Source: Crambe crambe
Lineage: Eukaryota; Porifera; Demospongiae; Poecilosclerida; Crambeidae
Length of the DNA stretch: 64,000 nucleotides
Reading direction: 5' to 3'
Assembly: GCA_963924555.1 (NCBI GenBank)
Contig: OZ004583.1
Location: forward strand, 7,516,582 to 7,580,581
The translations under genes and the position numbers were made by a program. Below are positions 40,135-52,526 of this stretch, in pieces (the stretch's first letter is position 1; each line of letters begins with the position of its first letter). Under the pieces are notes generated by a model, which worked only from the letters and a program-made list of their open reading frames with translations, had not been told where the DNA came from and searched no databases.

Positions 40135-41300
40135 TTTGGTTAACTGCAATGGGATGAATTCATGAAGTACTACCTATAGCTACTGAATTCAGAATATGAA
40201 AAGGACTCTTCAAGCATTGACTATACAAGATATTGACAGCCCCATGATATGTAGCTAGATGTTAGAGCATAATCATTGATAGTTTTGTGATAGGGTTACA
40301 AAGACTTTAGCTATAAGTGTCAAGGTTAGTTAGTTGTTGGCTTACATGAATAGCTGTGTAATAGCTGGCTAGTTATTATTGTCCAGAACACACAATTACT
40401 TGCTAGTGAAGAGTGTAACTATGAATATCAGAATGATTCATAGCTAGCTAGCTGACTGGCATATAATGCATGAACTATAGCTAGCTATAATTATTATTGT
40501 AAGTAGCAACTATTAATTTTATTCACATCTATTACATGTAGCTATAAGAACATAAAATAACATCACGATATCTCACCTATTAGTTTCGTATCCAGGTCTG
40601 ATCTCATATAGCTAGCTAGCTAGCTAACTTTCATCCATAATATATATTTAGTATAGGCTGTTGACTAATTGCTGCATGATTGGGTTAATTCAATCATATA
40701 CAAGCTCCATGTAGCTAATTATTGATTCTTTCATTCTGTATAGATGTTTCATTATCTTGCTTGACTTTATAAGGAACTGCTTAGGATTACCCAGGCAAGT
40801 GGATTTTATAAACACACTATTCATCTAAAAATGTATTTCTTGACTACTATAATTATAGTGATCAATATTAATATTTCTACACTATTCATCTTCATAAAAA
40901 AAAATTATATCCCTTGGTCTCGTTGTCTAACTTATAATTATTTATGCTATAATATTATAGCTGTGCTTTATAGCATTTTCTGTAGGCTTTGTCTCTGCAT
41001 GCATGAAACAGTACCATGCATGTAACTAGCTTTGTTTCAATTTCATCACTGCCTTTATTAGAATACAGCTATATGTACATAATAAGGTTCTTACTAATCT
41101 ATAATGTACGTATATGTTATGAAAAATCTGAAATATCCTCGTAGGAAGAAATTCATAGGATACACAAGGGCACGTCAAATTAGAAATATATCATCCCCTT
41201 GTGTATCTTACACTGTTTACTACAAAAAAATCTCTGCTACAAGACTTGGTAGACTTTTCAATCAACCATAGAATACAGTACAGTGACATCATTATACCTG
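40135..41300. other. Intergenic, AT-rich, no gene seen
   Basis: Dense agctagct words and A/T runs. No open frame with coding character. Confidence 0.5.
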
Positions 41301-41304
41301 AATA

Positions 41305-41990
41305 TTGCCACACGCAGGTAAACGTCAGAAGATGGAGATGAACGAGAATCAGGTTTCTACCTCCCAGATACAGTGGCATAAGAAGATATTTCAGATTAGG
41401 GGCGCTGACCCAACCTGGGGACATGCTCCCCGATGAAAATTAATTTTTTTTGGTCCATTCTAAGCCGTCTGCAGGATGTGATCTCTCTGAGGGGGGGGGG
41501 GGGGGGGGGGGGGCTGTTTCTTGCACTATTGACATGAGCAAGCAAAGTGAGAACTAATTTTATGGAGGAGACTTCATCCCTTAAACACTTTTTAAACATA
41601 TAATGTCTAATCACCTTTAAATTTAAATTGTAGTAAATAACACCAATTTCTACCAGGGAACTGATGTCTGAGAAAATATGGGCTGAGATTACGAGATATT
41701 CTCTAGAAGACTGCCAAGAAGCATCACATGTACATAATTATATATACATGTAAAAATTATGGACTTTAGCTAATAATAAAACCTGAGAGAATTAATGCTT
41801 AATTTTTTAAAGTCCACATATAAAATCACACAAGTGATACAAAATGCTACAGCAAATCCTGTCATGGAGAGACCCAGAGATAGCCATGGTCCTAGAGAAG
41901 ATAACATAGACAACTAAAAGTCTTAGCTACATAGCTATTTATGTGAATGATACGATTTTTAAAATTTAATACGTGATCATTCTAACCCCA
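41305..41990. pseudogene. Scrambled relic of a class B 3' end
   Basis: A tail-exon remnant on the + strand (about 41314-41372, encoding a NENQV-like phrase after a cag acceptor) lies next to minus-strand remnants of the third helix exon (about 41618-41731) and second helix exon (about 41815-41893), both with deletions. Opposite orientations show rearrangement. A 23-base poly-G (about 41490-41513) separates the parts. Confidence 0.6.
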
Positions 41991-42092
41991 ATAATTAATA
42001 AGATAATAAAGTAACCCCTTACCCGTACCCATCACCAAACTCAAGAATCACAGCAATAATATTATTACAAAACTACTATTCCTACTTCACTC

Positions 42093-42546
42093 CTAGGCCT
42101 CCTTATACTCATAATACTCGGGATGTTTACACAGCAGCTGCATGGTGTGTTGTCCTGAGATGGCAGTTGTGCTAGTGGCGGTGCTGTCTGTGGTAGTGCT
42201 GGTTTTAATACAGTGATTTGCTTGTATGGCACTCACTTTCAGTTTCTCACCCAGGCCTAGGCTTTCAGTCTTAGGTGCACGGCACTCGCTGGCATAATGG
42301 CCAACTGCATTGCAGTTGTAGCACCTCCTGAGATACCTGGGATGGTTTGACATATGCCATTCTTCTTAGATGGCATAGATTTTTGGTTGTTGGAGCGATG
42401 GCTACTGACTGTGTGCTGTTCTTTCGAGTCTGATACCTCTTAAATTCAGTCTGCCTCTTCTCTTCATTCTTGGCTGCCATACAGAGTTCCTTGTATGATA
42501 AAGCATTCGGACTCTGCATCAAATCCTGACAAAGGCCATCCTGCAA
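42093..42546 (-). pseudogene. Gypsy gag nucleocapsid remnant
   Basis: On the minus strand a CCHC zinc knuckle is clear (CYNCNAVGHYASEC, spacing C-2-C-4-H-4-C) near 42290-42330, preceded by a basic, Gln/Lys-rich gag-like stretch (ALSYKELCMAAKNEEKR). A frame change near 42345 separates the two halves. No pol follows, so it is an isolated fragment. Confidence 0.75.
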
Positions 42547-43063
42547 CTGAAAGATGTTCTGTGTCTCAGGTCACCTTATCACAACCATGAGCGACATGAA
42601 AAGTCTGCTCCAGTCTCCAAATGAATACAGCCACGTCCTAGCTCCTGACAAGTGTGTCAGAGAACTTCCTGGCCCCACAGAAGATAAGCAATCCAGTACC
42701 CAGAAGTAAAGTGGAGGAGAATACAGTGGTCTCAAGGTAAGGAAAACTCTAACCAATGATAATATTTTCATATCATCTACGAAAGCAATATCCACAGCTA
42801 AGCAGCATAACGTGATGTGTGCAAGACATGTAGCTATGCCCCCTTTAATTAAAACAATCGATGTATTATTATAGTGTACATAGCTAGCTAGCTATAATTA
42901 TGAGGTTATGCATGAAGGATGATTAGCAAGGATGAATGTGGCCATGTGATAGCACTCTTTGTGTTCTCATCTTAGCCATGATTATATCATGACATGACAT
43001 GTAAGGAACTGAATTGCTTTGACCAGCTAGTGATTTTATTTAGTTACTTTAAAACAGCTTGAG

Positions 43064-43276
43064 TAGTATATATTATAGCTATAGCTACCCTGTCTTATCT
43101 ATTACAGTGTGTAGGTTGTACACAAACTTGTAGTATATATTATAGCTATAGCTACCCTGTCTTATCTATTACAGTGTATAGGTTGTACACAAACTTGTAG
43201 TATATATTATAGCTATAACTACCCTGTCTTATCTATTACAGTGTATAGGTTGTACACAAACTTGTAGTATATATTA
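43064..43276. repeat. 67-bp tandem repeat, about 3 copies
   Basis: The unit starts agtatatattatagctata and ends gtacacaaacttgt. Exact period 67, copies differ at two or three bases. It abuts the tail exon of B4; a similar cacacaaacttgtag phrase lies near the B3 tail at 36930. Confidence 0.92.
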
Positions 43277-43288
43277 TATAGTCACTCT

Positions 43289-44348
43289 TCAGTTGGTTAT
43301 GTAGTCATACTCAGTGTGTTTAGTGTCCATGCCTTCATTGACATAATCTACTTCATCCTTCACACCTCCACTCTTCTCCATCACTATCTCTCCATGACTA
43401 TCACTCACACCATACACCTGGTTTGCCTTCATCACTATGACATTATCAGGAGTCTGGGAGGTGTTGATGCCATAAACCTGATTCTCATTCATCTCTATCT
43501 TCTGATCTCTACCTGCATGTGCATGATGCTGTTCAATCATTCAATCTACGTATACGTAGCTATAGTGTAGTGATGTCACGTTATGAAAAAGTTATACATA
43601 GCTATATATACATAATATTACATATTCTATGGTGGGCAATATTTTGTTCAGTAGCTATTCAGTGTTAGCTAACTATTTTGGAGTCTATCAAGTCTTGCGC
43701 AGTACTAGTAGGTAAGGAGTTAGCTACACTAAGCATAGTAACATAAGAAGGTGTCTGGGGGCATACTCCTGTATAAAAATTTGCGAGCCATCTGCAGGAT
43801 ATGGTCTCTCTCTGCATGAGCAAAAATGAGAACTAACTTTATGGAGACTCACCCCTTGCACACTTTTAAAACATTAATGGCTAATCACCTTTAAATTTGT
43901 AGTAAATAACAGCAAGAAGTAGTCCACCAATTACAATCAGGAAACTGATGTCTGAGAAAACATGGGCTAAGCTGATGAGACTATTGCTGGAAGACTGCCA
44001 AGTAGGATCACATGTATCTGCATGTACAATGGAATTAATAATAACCTGAGGGAACTGAGAGAATTATGTTGATACTTTTTTGTAGTCCAACATGAAATCC
44101 CACTGCCACCCAAAACACAAGTGATACCAATGCTACAACTAATCCTGTCATGGAGAGACCCAGAGATAGCCATGGTCCTTCGTAGAAGAGAAGAAAACAA
44201 GTCTTAGTTATGTATTATGTGAATGATATGTACGTACCTTTCAATTTTATTACCATCAGAGTAGTGATCACTCCAAGTACAATGGCCACAATTAATAGTA
44301 TCACACCCACAACAAGCAGACCTTGATTACCAGATGTCAACTGTGCAC

Positions 44349-44402
<54 letters not shown>

Positions 44403-45522
44403 TATTTATATTATTGGCTATAATGTATGTCATTGCATGAAAACATTCTAATTCACCTTCACCAGAAATGAAGTTTCCTCTGACCTGAAGGTTAAGGGAA
44501 GAAGTGGCAATGGTCGCCTGATAATAATGAATTGTAGCAGCATCTGAGACAGTTATTTGGAGAGGGGAATTGAGGGAGGTAGACAATGAAGGGCTCAGGT
44601 CCTGGTAAGAGGAGTCACGGCCATATTGGAAGAAGCAGTCTCCTTTTCTCATAGGGTAGGAACAGAGGACAGAGGTCACACAGCCCTCAGAGGAGAAGGA
44701 AACATCAAAGGAAGATGAGATTGAAGTATCTATCTCAAAAGTTATTATTTATACATAATTATGTTAAATTCAACTCACTTAGAGATGTGGAGGTGCTAGT
44801 TGATCCAAAGGCTCCTGTAACATTAACCCTGACAAAATAACTTTGCTCTGTTTGATCTGAGAAGGAGAGGGGGAAGGATATGGAGCAGAGGTTATCACTG
44901 CAGCTGTCAGAGTTGATCATCCTCTGATCCACCCTCTCCCTTGTGCTGTCCTCCAGGACCACTGTGTAGCTTAGGAGTTGACGAAAGGAGCATCTATCAG
45001 AAAAGGATTGCATCTAAAAAGGAAAAAAGAGGGCTAGTAATAAATAGTAGCAACACATAGTGTGGCTAACCTGTTGCATCCACTGCACTGTCAGCTGATT
45101 TAGTCGTCCATTCTGATCATACACAGGCAAGACTGTAATGTCAGGAGCTGCATGCATTATAAGTAATTTATCTCTTCAACCTACACTGTAAAATGAAAGT
45201 ATTTACTGCACACCATTTTATCCCAATGCACACACTATTTTGTTTTAATTAGTGTGCAGTAAACACTTTCATTTTTACAGTGTAAACTTACAAATGCTAC
45301 CCAACCCAATTCCTTAAGTTAAAAAAGGCTCAAAAATGCATTCATATTAACTACTATGCACAACTATGCTCTTTAAGCCATGTTACTCTGGATACCTCGT
45401 AACTGGATCATAAAATTGTCTCTGCCCCCTTCTTGGTTCCCACAGTTGATGGCACTGACACTGAAGGAGTAGAGTGTCCCCAGGACCAGTCCAGAGCACC
45501 TGTAACTCTCATTGGGTCTCTA

Positions 45523-45596
<74 letters not shown>

Positions 45597-47064
45597 CAAA
45601 TAAGTAAGACAATAATTATCAACTTATTTCACTCTTAATTAGCTATAGCTATACTTTGTGCAAATGCCTAATTATAACACATTGACTCACTATCATCTGA
45701 TCACTGGAACAGGAGGGGGTGGCAGGGTTCACTACTAGATGATACATCTCCACATCATACTGAGAGGTGAACCACTGTATGGAGACCTCTGGACCTCTAG
45801 TGGTGCGGATAAGAGAACATGTAGCAGAAGAAGGGGAAGGAGGAGGGTCTATATCGATGAAATTTAATTCAGCTACGACATACATACACACTAGCTACAT
45901 ACCTCTGATATCTGTGATATATACTGGTCCACTCCTGAATGGATTATGAATACAGTTTATCTTTGACCCTCTTAGAATGGATGCATCACCACTCAATGTG
46001 GAAGATACATTATAAAAGAGATTATCCTCATAAGGATAAACACTGTTAACCTGCACTTGTACACCAGATGTAAAACGGCTTGGATTAATAAGGGTCAGAT
46101 TCAGTGGTAAAGGTTGCATAGGATTATAGTTTGCAAATGATGCAAGATTACTATCATTAATTGTCCAAGTCAGACTAGGTACTTTAATGCCACGACAAGT
46201 GAGTGTGACTCTTCCAGGACAGAAAGTTCCATTCATGGGAGGAGTGGAAGATAAGAAAAACATTGGAACAGCTGGAGAGGGAGGAAGAGTGGGCATGTTA
46301 ACATTTATGTGTATATGTAACTAGGCACCAGGAGTTAGTCAAAAGATGCCAGAAAACTGCAGCTAACTATGGTACAGACAGTTACGTAAGTGAAGCATTT
46401 TGTTATGTGCTAGCTACTAGCTATACTCATACCCATTTTTCTGAGTCTCTACTCTAAGAAATGTAGCGATAGGCTGAGCATCATCTATAATAATATGCAG
46501 CCAGGGTTTCATCTAGGAATTTCACCTTGGGGGGAAGCTCACTGATCGTGTGGCCTTAGGCTACAGTGAGGGGGAGCCCCCTCCTGCACAAAGCGCGAAG
46601 CCAAAAATGCTTACTACTCTGAAATTGGTACTTAATTACTCCCTTTGGTGACTACATGTAACAATTAACCTGGTCACCAAAGGGAGTAGCCTTGGGGGAG
46701 GGGGGAGAGGGGGTAAGATTGAGGGTTTGGGGGGAAGCTTCCCCCCCTGCACCCCCCAGTACATGAAACCCTGTCAGCTGATCTGAAGAGTCAATTAAGC
46801 TAGCTAGATGTACAGCCAACATACAAGGTTGGCTAGCTAATAGATATATATACAGTAAGTAATTATATGTTAGCTATTCAGATACATACGTACATATAAT
46901 GCTGGCCAGATAAAAAATGTATCACTATAATTATGTGCATTGTATCCATTGCATAGTTAACTACATACATAATAAAGTACCCTAACAAACTCACAGTTCA
47001 CGGTCTCAGTCAAGATGAAGATAATGGTGATGATACACGTAGTAGAGAGCATTGTGTGACTCAT
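43289..47064 (-). CDS. Receptor gene B4: complete Ig/FN3/FN3 three-helix protein with multi-tyrosine tail
   Basis: Minus-strand exons: 46995-47064, 45903-46271, 45691-45848, 45396-45519, 45071-45147, 44779-45013, 44457-44729, 44238-44348, 44076-44177, 43889-44017, 43289-43512; 623 residues in frame. Domain order equals B2 and B3; the first FN3 exon is 6-9 bases shorter. The 74-residue tail has NQVYGIN, NQVYGV, VDYVNE and ends EYDYITN. YVNE and YGIN fit the YxN Grb2 consensus. Dinucleotide repeats sit directly at two splice acceptors (an AT run before the exon at 45396-45519 and a TG run before the first helix exon). An intron holds a 103-bp MITE. Confidence 0.83.
44349..44401. repeat. (CA)n = transcript (TG)n running into B4 splice acceptor
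   Basis: On the transcript strand about 25 TG units end in tag, the 3' splice site of the first-helix exon. The same acceptors in B2 and B3 have only three or four TG units. Confidence 0.93.
45182..45284. mobile_element. 103-bp foldback MITE in B4 intron
   Basis: Two near-complementary arms: TACACTGTAAAATGAAAGT at the left and its complement ending TTTACAGTGTA at the right, about 33 bases each, with a short loop. The TA ends suggest a mariner-type or TA-targeting family. Confidence 0.8.
45524..45596. repeat. (AT)n microsatellite beside B4 exon acceptor
   Basis: About 35 AT units end only a few bases upstream, on the minus strand, of the exon at 45396-45519. Confidence 0.95.
46502..46773. 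mobile_element. 272-bp hAT-like MITE upstream of B4 coding start
   Basis: Inverted ends CAGGGTTTCATCTA and CATGAAACCCTG, with G-rich subterminal arms (ttggggggaagct / agcttcccccc). It sits in intron 1 of B4. Confidence 0.75.
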
Positions 47065-47529
47065 TTCTGTTAGAATTAATGAAATTCATGAAGTACTAAC
47101 TATTAGCTAAGTGATGTTATGCCAGCCTCAAGCTACCATGATGATTTATATCCTAGAGCTTAAACATCACAAAATGTTGTGATAGGGTTACAAAGGCTTT
47201 AAGTTTTGAACTACATTTTTACCTTCATATTGTCAGGGTCAGCCATAGTTGTTGTTGGCTTGTACATGAAAATTAATCTCTGATTAGCTGGTTATTATTA
47301 TTGTTCAGGACATAATATACTATACTCGTATATTATCTGAATTATCGTATTATACAGTATAACTATAGCTATAATTTCAGGGCGGATCCAAGGGAGGGAC
47401 ATTGGGGGTAGCTTAATAACTAGCTAACCTTCACTCCTGCAGCCAGGCACGGTGCAAGAGCTAGCTGCAGCCAGGTTGTTTGTGAACTTCAAAATAAAGC
47501 ATATCCTATTAAAGTAATTAAAATTGGGC

Positions 47530-49262
47530 GTAGTCTTTGAAAATGCCCCCCCCCCCCCCGGGCAATTTTTTTTTTTGGATGAGGTTTTGACTTAGAAAAT
47601 TTTTCAGACTCTCCATTGACCTTTGAACCAAGTTGTGCGCATGCCCATGGCAATAGGAGATGAACGTTCCCAGGCCTTTCATTTTGTTTCTCTGAGAAGG
47701 AGTTAGTGAAGCCAGAACCAAGACCCCTTCACTGGTAAGCAAATCTAGCTCTGTGTTAAGCTTAGGTATGACTAAAAATGTATGTTTTCTAGCTACACAC
47801 AGAGCTAGAGGCCAAGGAGGATGAGTACATTATACTGAATCCTAGCCTTAAAGAGATATAAAGTGAAGCTGTAGTGTCTGTATGGAGATGAAGGTTGGCA
47901 AGGGAGCTTGATCTACATACCAACTTTTATACACTGTGAGATACATAATGGCCACCTGTCAACTATCCATCATCTCTCTACAGTTATAAAATGAGCAGTT
48001 TACCAGAGAGAAGCTTGAGGCATGGGAAATATTTCTGAAGTGACAAAATAAATAAATGGTGATAAAAAAGAAATAAGATCCTATGGCCTCAAGGTCCCAT
48101 AGCAAGAGTGTATAAGAAATAAATAAGGTGCTAAATAAGAATGAATAAACCTAGAGAAACTGGGAGGGATGGAGTGAGCTACATGGCTATTCCCTTTGGT
48201 GCTCGAGAATACTATTTCATGAAAATCTGTTCCTTCTCAATGTTCCTTCTCAGCAAAGTTCAGACCTAGTATCTCTGCTTGATGTAGCTGGGGAAAAAGG
48301 GCTTCAAGAACAGTTTTCATGGCCAGAAAGTTCATGGAACATTTCTCAACAACTGCTTGTATTTGAGTTGATGGGCTGTATTGATTGATTCTGTCCAGTT
48401 GTATGGGATAGTTATTTCTATGATGTCAACAATGAGGCAGTATGTTGTAGCTAGGGTAATTCTGAATACAGGGTAATTCTGAATACCTGAGGTTACTTCA
48501 AAGGAAGAGGTGTTTCAAGCTCAAACTTGATACACATAAACTACTCCGCTTGCTCTATCTTTGCAACAACTCTTTTCTTGTGCACTGAGGCTAGCTAGCT
48601 CTGAATAATACCCCCTGATTTCGAACTTCCTAAAATTTACTGAGCGATTGATCTAGCCCTCTGAAGGTGGCACTAGAGATGAAGTTTTGAAAAGCAAGGT
48701 TGTAAGGCTAAGCAGCTTTATGCTTTGTGTGGCCACAACAATCATTCGGAACTACCCCAACCCTCCAATTTTTGAGTGCCTTTATTCTTGGCTCTATAAT
48801 AAATTATCCACAATAATTTAATCTATGAAACTTTCACTGCTAGTTAGAGAAAAGATTTAACTTTCACCTGCAATTTACAGCATGTTTCTATCTGCTCCCA
48901 GTCAGAAATAAGAACCATTTTCCCGAAAAGTATTCAGAATTACCCTTATTTACCTTACTCATCCTCCCTAGAGAACGAACTTAGGGATGCAACTCACAGT
49001 CACACATAACTCAGAGCTAGATTTGCTTACCAGTAACCTTTATGGCGGAATAGCAACAGTTTCTGGGCTACTAACGAACACGTAAAGAGGTCTGTAGAAG
49101 CTTGCTAGTCTTTGGTGGGTGTGGCCTGAGGGACTCTGTCTCCCACGGGCATGCGCACATCTTATCAGTGGAGAGTTGTAAAAAAATTTTCTAAGTCAAA
49201 ACCTCATCCAAAAAAAAAATTCGCCCCCCCCCCGGCCCCCCCCCCCGGCCCCCCCCCCCCGC
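47530..49262. mobile_element. 1.7 kb foldback element with about 240-bp arms
   Basis: Arms at about 47560-47765 and 49000-49230 are inverted copies: aattttctaagtcaaaacct, catccaaaaaaaa, and farther in ctggtaagcaaatctagctc. Runs of C/G mark both ends. No transposase inside; the centre (47770-49000) is non-coding. The arm phrase ttgacctttgaacc also occurs in the ends of the neighbouring MULE. Confidence 0.8.
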
Positions 49263-49554
49263 GCCCGATAGTCTGTCTTTCCGCAATTAACCGCTCACGT
49301 GAATTTTATTTCTTACATGACGTCATTTCCGGAAGTGAAATTGAGCACATGTAATACTTGGACTTACTTGTGCACTTGCGGAAGTCTAATAATGACGGTA
49401 CGTTAACGGTTAACGGTAGCACGCATTAATAAAAATATTAACCACGTCCACGTATTCGTTCGCAGTCGCTAAAAATACGGAGCTACTTAGAGATGATGTC
49501 ATCAAGCATGCGTCATTGAACGTCAGAATACGATATCCCTTTACCTTCAGTAGT

Positions 49555-49691
49555 GCTGTCTTCTCCTCTCGAGAAAGGATCGACACACCAGTGGCAAATT
49601 GGACGGCCAATCTTACGTCATCAATGCTCCCCATGGCAACCTGACTTGCAGCTCGAGCTGCACGAGCCACTCCTTTCCACCGCTTCTTCTC
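49555..49691 (-). CDS. Possible lone exon of an unknown gene
   Basis: Between a tagcag acceptor and a GTAAAG donor on the minus strand lies an open 137-nt stretch rich in Ala and charged residues (AARAASQVAMGSIDDV, then SILSREEKTALLK). It has coding-like composition and good splice sites, but I find no partner exons and recognise no family. Confidence 0.3.
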
Positions 49692-50430
49692 CTGCTAAGA
49701 CCTCCAAACAACTATAGGCTACGTAGGCAAGTAGAGGCATGCATGTCTAGTCATTCCTTAAAAAAAAAGTGATGAAAGCAAACATCAAAGCTTCTTCAAA
49801 GCAAAAGCACTTGAATCAAAGCGCTTATCGATCTTTCTATTGTTCACTGAGATCTCTATTTACTGATAGTGCCGACATGCCGACAATGAATATTCATCAG
49901 CAGGATATTTCCCGTTTTTCTCCCGGATAACTGGATGTGCAAAAATGCACGGTTTTGGAAGCCAAAGGGATATTCATTCATTTAGCTTTCTTGCTAAAAG
50001 TACAAATCCAAGTACTTATGTGTCCCCAGAGCGATTTTTTAATTTGGGCTCACTTTGGGGTTCAAAGGTCAATCGTCAACATTTTTATGTACGCGCAAAC
50101 CCACGTGCACAACTGGATGGGGGCACCATAGATCGGGCAATCAATGACAGCAGATTGGCCTGTTCGCAAGATACTGCTTGACTTGTAACTCACCTTAATT
50201 TCATTGTTTCATCAGTTCAGTTTAATGATATTCACTATAAAAAAAAAAATTAAAAAAAATTAATTTTTATCGTCAACAGCGCGCTCTTCCCACGGATTTG
50301 GCGGGAAATTTCCAAAATGAAAAGGTTGAGTTTGAGCAGAAGAAGGACCCTGAAAAAAGTGTGCGAGTACATATTGAATACAGAGTAATTACAGAGTAAT
50401 AATTATGATAGACAATAATATTTTTAATAG

Positions 50431-51619
50431 GTTCTATTTGTAGTCTTGGAGCACTCAAGCTGATGTTGAGTGATTATAAATATGGGGGAGAGAGACACTC
50501 CATCACACCTCATCCATTACTTGCTTCTTTGCCTGGTAAAAATAAAGTGAATGGACTCGTGGATTAATCATTTCTATTTGGCTACACATTCATTTGCTAC
50601 TGTGCACTATTACAGATATATCATCAGATATAGTAGCTGGCCACCAATATGATTGCCATGAATTCTATCTGGCATTGCTTACCAGCATTGAAAACAGACT
50701 GGATGATAAGTAATTAAGACCACATGATACCATGTTGTACATACCAGTATATACATTATTATGCTATAGGGGTAAAGCTGTCATGGAATCCATTTTTCTA
50801 TGAATGTACACAGCCAGCGTAAGAATGATAATGATAATTTTTTTCCCATCAGTGCTAGCTACAGGGACAATAATTAATAATTTCAGTTACATGTACACAC
50901 TGTGGTTTCAAGTTGCAGCAGGGATGCATCACAAAAACATCATGTTTAGAATTGCAGGTGAGCTGTCCCAAGGAAATTATTCTCATTTCCATTTAAAGGG
51001 CATCAACCCCGTTCATATTCAAGAACTACTATTGGGTCATGTGGCAGGTACTTAAGCAGATATGCTGCATATTCTGTCACAACTACAGTCCCCTAATTTT
51101 TAGATGTGGTACTGAGAATGTGTCATTAGAGTCTAAACATGGATTCTTAAAACCACCCAAGCAACTTTGCATTCACATCACTGACCTGAGTTCTAAGTAT
51201 GCAATGTACACTACATGATAATTATTGTGAACACTTAATTTCAGGAATTACAGGGGTCCAAGTGTTCAGATTCAGGTTAAATAAAACTCTATTGGTGATA
51301 ATATTATACTTTCAATACACACCTTTTTATATTACACATGTGTAGAACTACATACTCAAGATTCCCAATGAAGGGCACTGGTACCAACTTCGTGGGCTTG
51401 TTGTTTATCAGCAGTTAACCAATTCTATAGGACACTATACTGCCTTCTTTAGGTCCTTAAAGGATCCAATGCAATGGTTTCATGCTGATGACAATCATGT
51501 AAGTTAAGCCCTCCCTCATAGAGACACATATTAAACCTGTATACAGGTTATGCCAGTGAGCATAGCAACTGTCCTTCAACAGCATCCCTTCATTTTGTTT
51601 TATGAACTTCATGAAGAAG
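50431..51619 (+). pseudogene. MULE gene part 1: ubiquitin-specific protease (USP, C19)-like region
   Basis: Exons about 50431-50535, 50616-50709, 50770-50818, 50887-50957, 50999-51047, 51104-51196, 51245-51275, 51346-51498, 51547-51619. Landmarks in USP order: AGHQYDCHEFYLALL (QQD-HEF box), two zinc pairs (CTHC; CGRC), LCIHITDL, then the His box GHYTAFF followed by WFHADDNH and the C-terminal FILFYE. The layout resembles USP22-type enzymes, which hydrolyse ubiquitin isopeptides. The catalytic Cys box (GNTC-type) expected upstream is not found before the terminal repeat, an in-frame TGA lies at 50801, and two exon junctions in this part do not keep frame. So the copy is damaged or N-terminally truncated. 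Confidence 0.72.
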
Positions 51620-51673
51620 GTACAGATAGTCTAAACTTGTCTGCTACACAGTCATAACCAATAATAAATACAG

Positions 51674-52461
51674 GAAAGCAGCAACCATCACTTTCATTGC
51701 ACCAGAGCATCCCACTTCTTGGAAAAGTTTGGTTAACAGATGAGGTATATGCAACTATTATTATGCATGAACAATAACAACCAAAAATCTTAGATAATTG
51801 AAGGGTACTTCAACTTAATAGCATTGGAAGGAGCAACAGTGAGTTAATTACAATTTTGAATTTCATTTTTATCGCCATAAATAGAGAGCGAAGAAAGTAA
51901 AAGTGTTTGATGGAAGGTTTCTTAATACATATGCAAGACGTGGTTTTTCTGGCCTCTCATCATCTCATAAATCAGTAAGATATTGATGATTTAATGTTAC
52001 ATATTCATATACATAATATAATGCTTCATAGAAAGATGTTTTGCATAACGATTTATTACTGTTCATAATCAATGATAAAGGAATCCACTGGACCCTTTTG
52101 GTTAGAGAAAAATACTTAAAGAATACAAATTACTGTTACATACTTTAAAGGTACTTGATATGAGAAAGAAAGAGGTCAACTATTATCATAGAAAATGCCT
52201 GTCCAGAAAAATGGATCCGATTGTGGAGTATTTATATGTCAGGTACATACTGCACTGTGGGCTTAATATAGGATGATAGTGATGTTATTAATACAGTATG
52301 CTTTGCACATTGTAAGAGAAGATCCCATGGATTTCAGTCAGGTGAATATTAAATCGCCTCATATGTAGGTCTATGGGTTCAGTCATATGACATTTTCATT
52401 AGGATGATATGGGATTAGTGAGAAAGATGATGTATGAAGAGGTGCTCTGTGGAAGCTTATT
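51674..52461 (+). pseudogene. MULE gene part 2: Ulp1/SENP-like SUMO protease (C48) region
   Basis: Exons 51674-51744, 51794-51838, 51885-51974, 52032-52100, 52151-52242, about 52272-52341, 52403-52461. The start WLTDEIIEGYFNLIA matches the Ulp1 entry motif (WLNDE-I--Y-N-L). Then come LLLFIINDKGIHWTLL with the catalytic His-Trp, VLDMRKKEVNYY (the Asp strand) and the C-terminal FSQDDMGLVRKMM. The catalytic Cys segment is unclear: a candidate HCG lies near 52255, where DCG is expected, in sequence whose frame is disturbed. The first exon continues in phase from the USP part, and the last splices in phase to the next part through the acceptor at 52526. Plant Kaonashi MULEs also carry Ulp1-type domains. 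Confidence 0.75.
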
Positions 52462-52526
52462 GTAAGTTCACCAGACACTAAATGTATATGTAAGCTTTTC
52501 AATACATAATACTACTTACTAATCAG

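Noticed and set aside
43064-43276. CRISPR-like array
   Set aside because: The 67-bp units are direct tandem copies without unique spacers, in a eukaryotic genome.
49151-49354. Proline-rich plus-strand frame
   Set aside because: Made by the poly-C end of the foldback element.
49945-50181. 78-residue frame across the MULE left end
   Set aside because: It crosses the terminal repeat boundary and has no resemblance to a known protein; probably chance.
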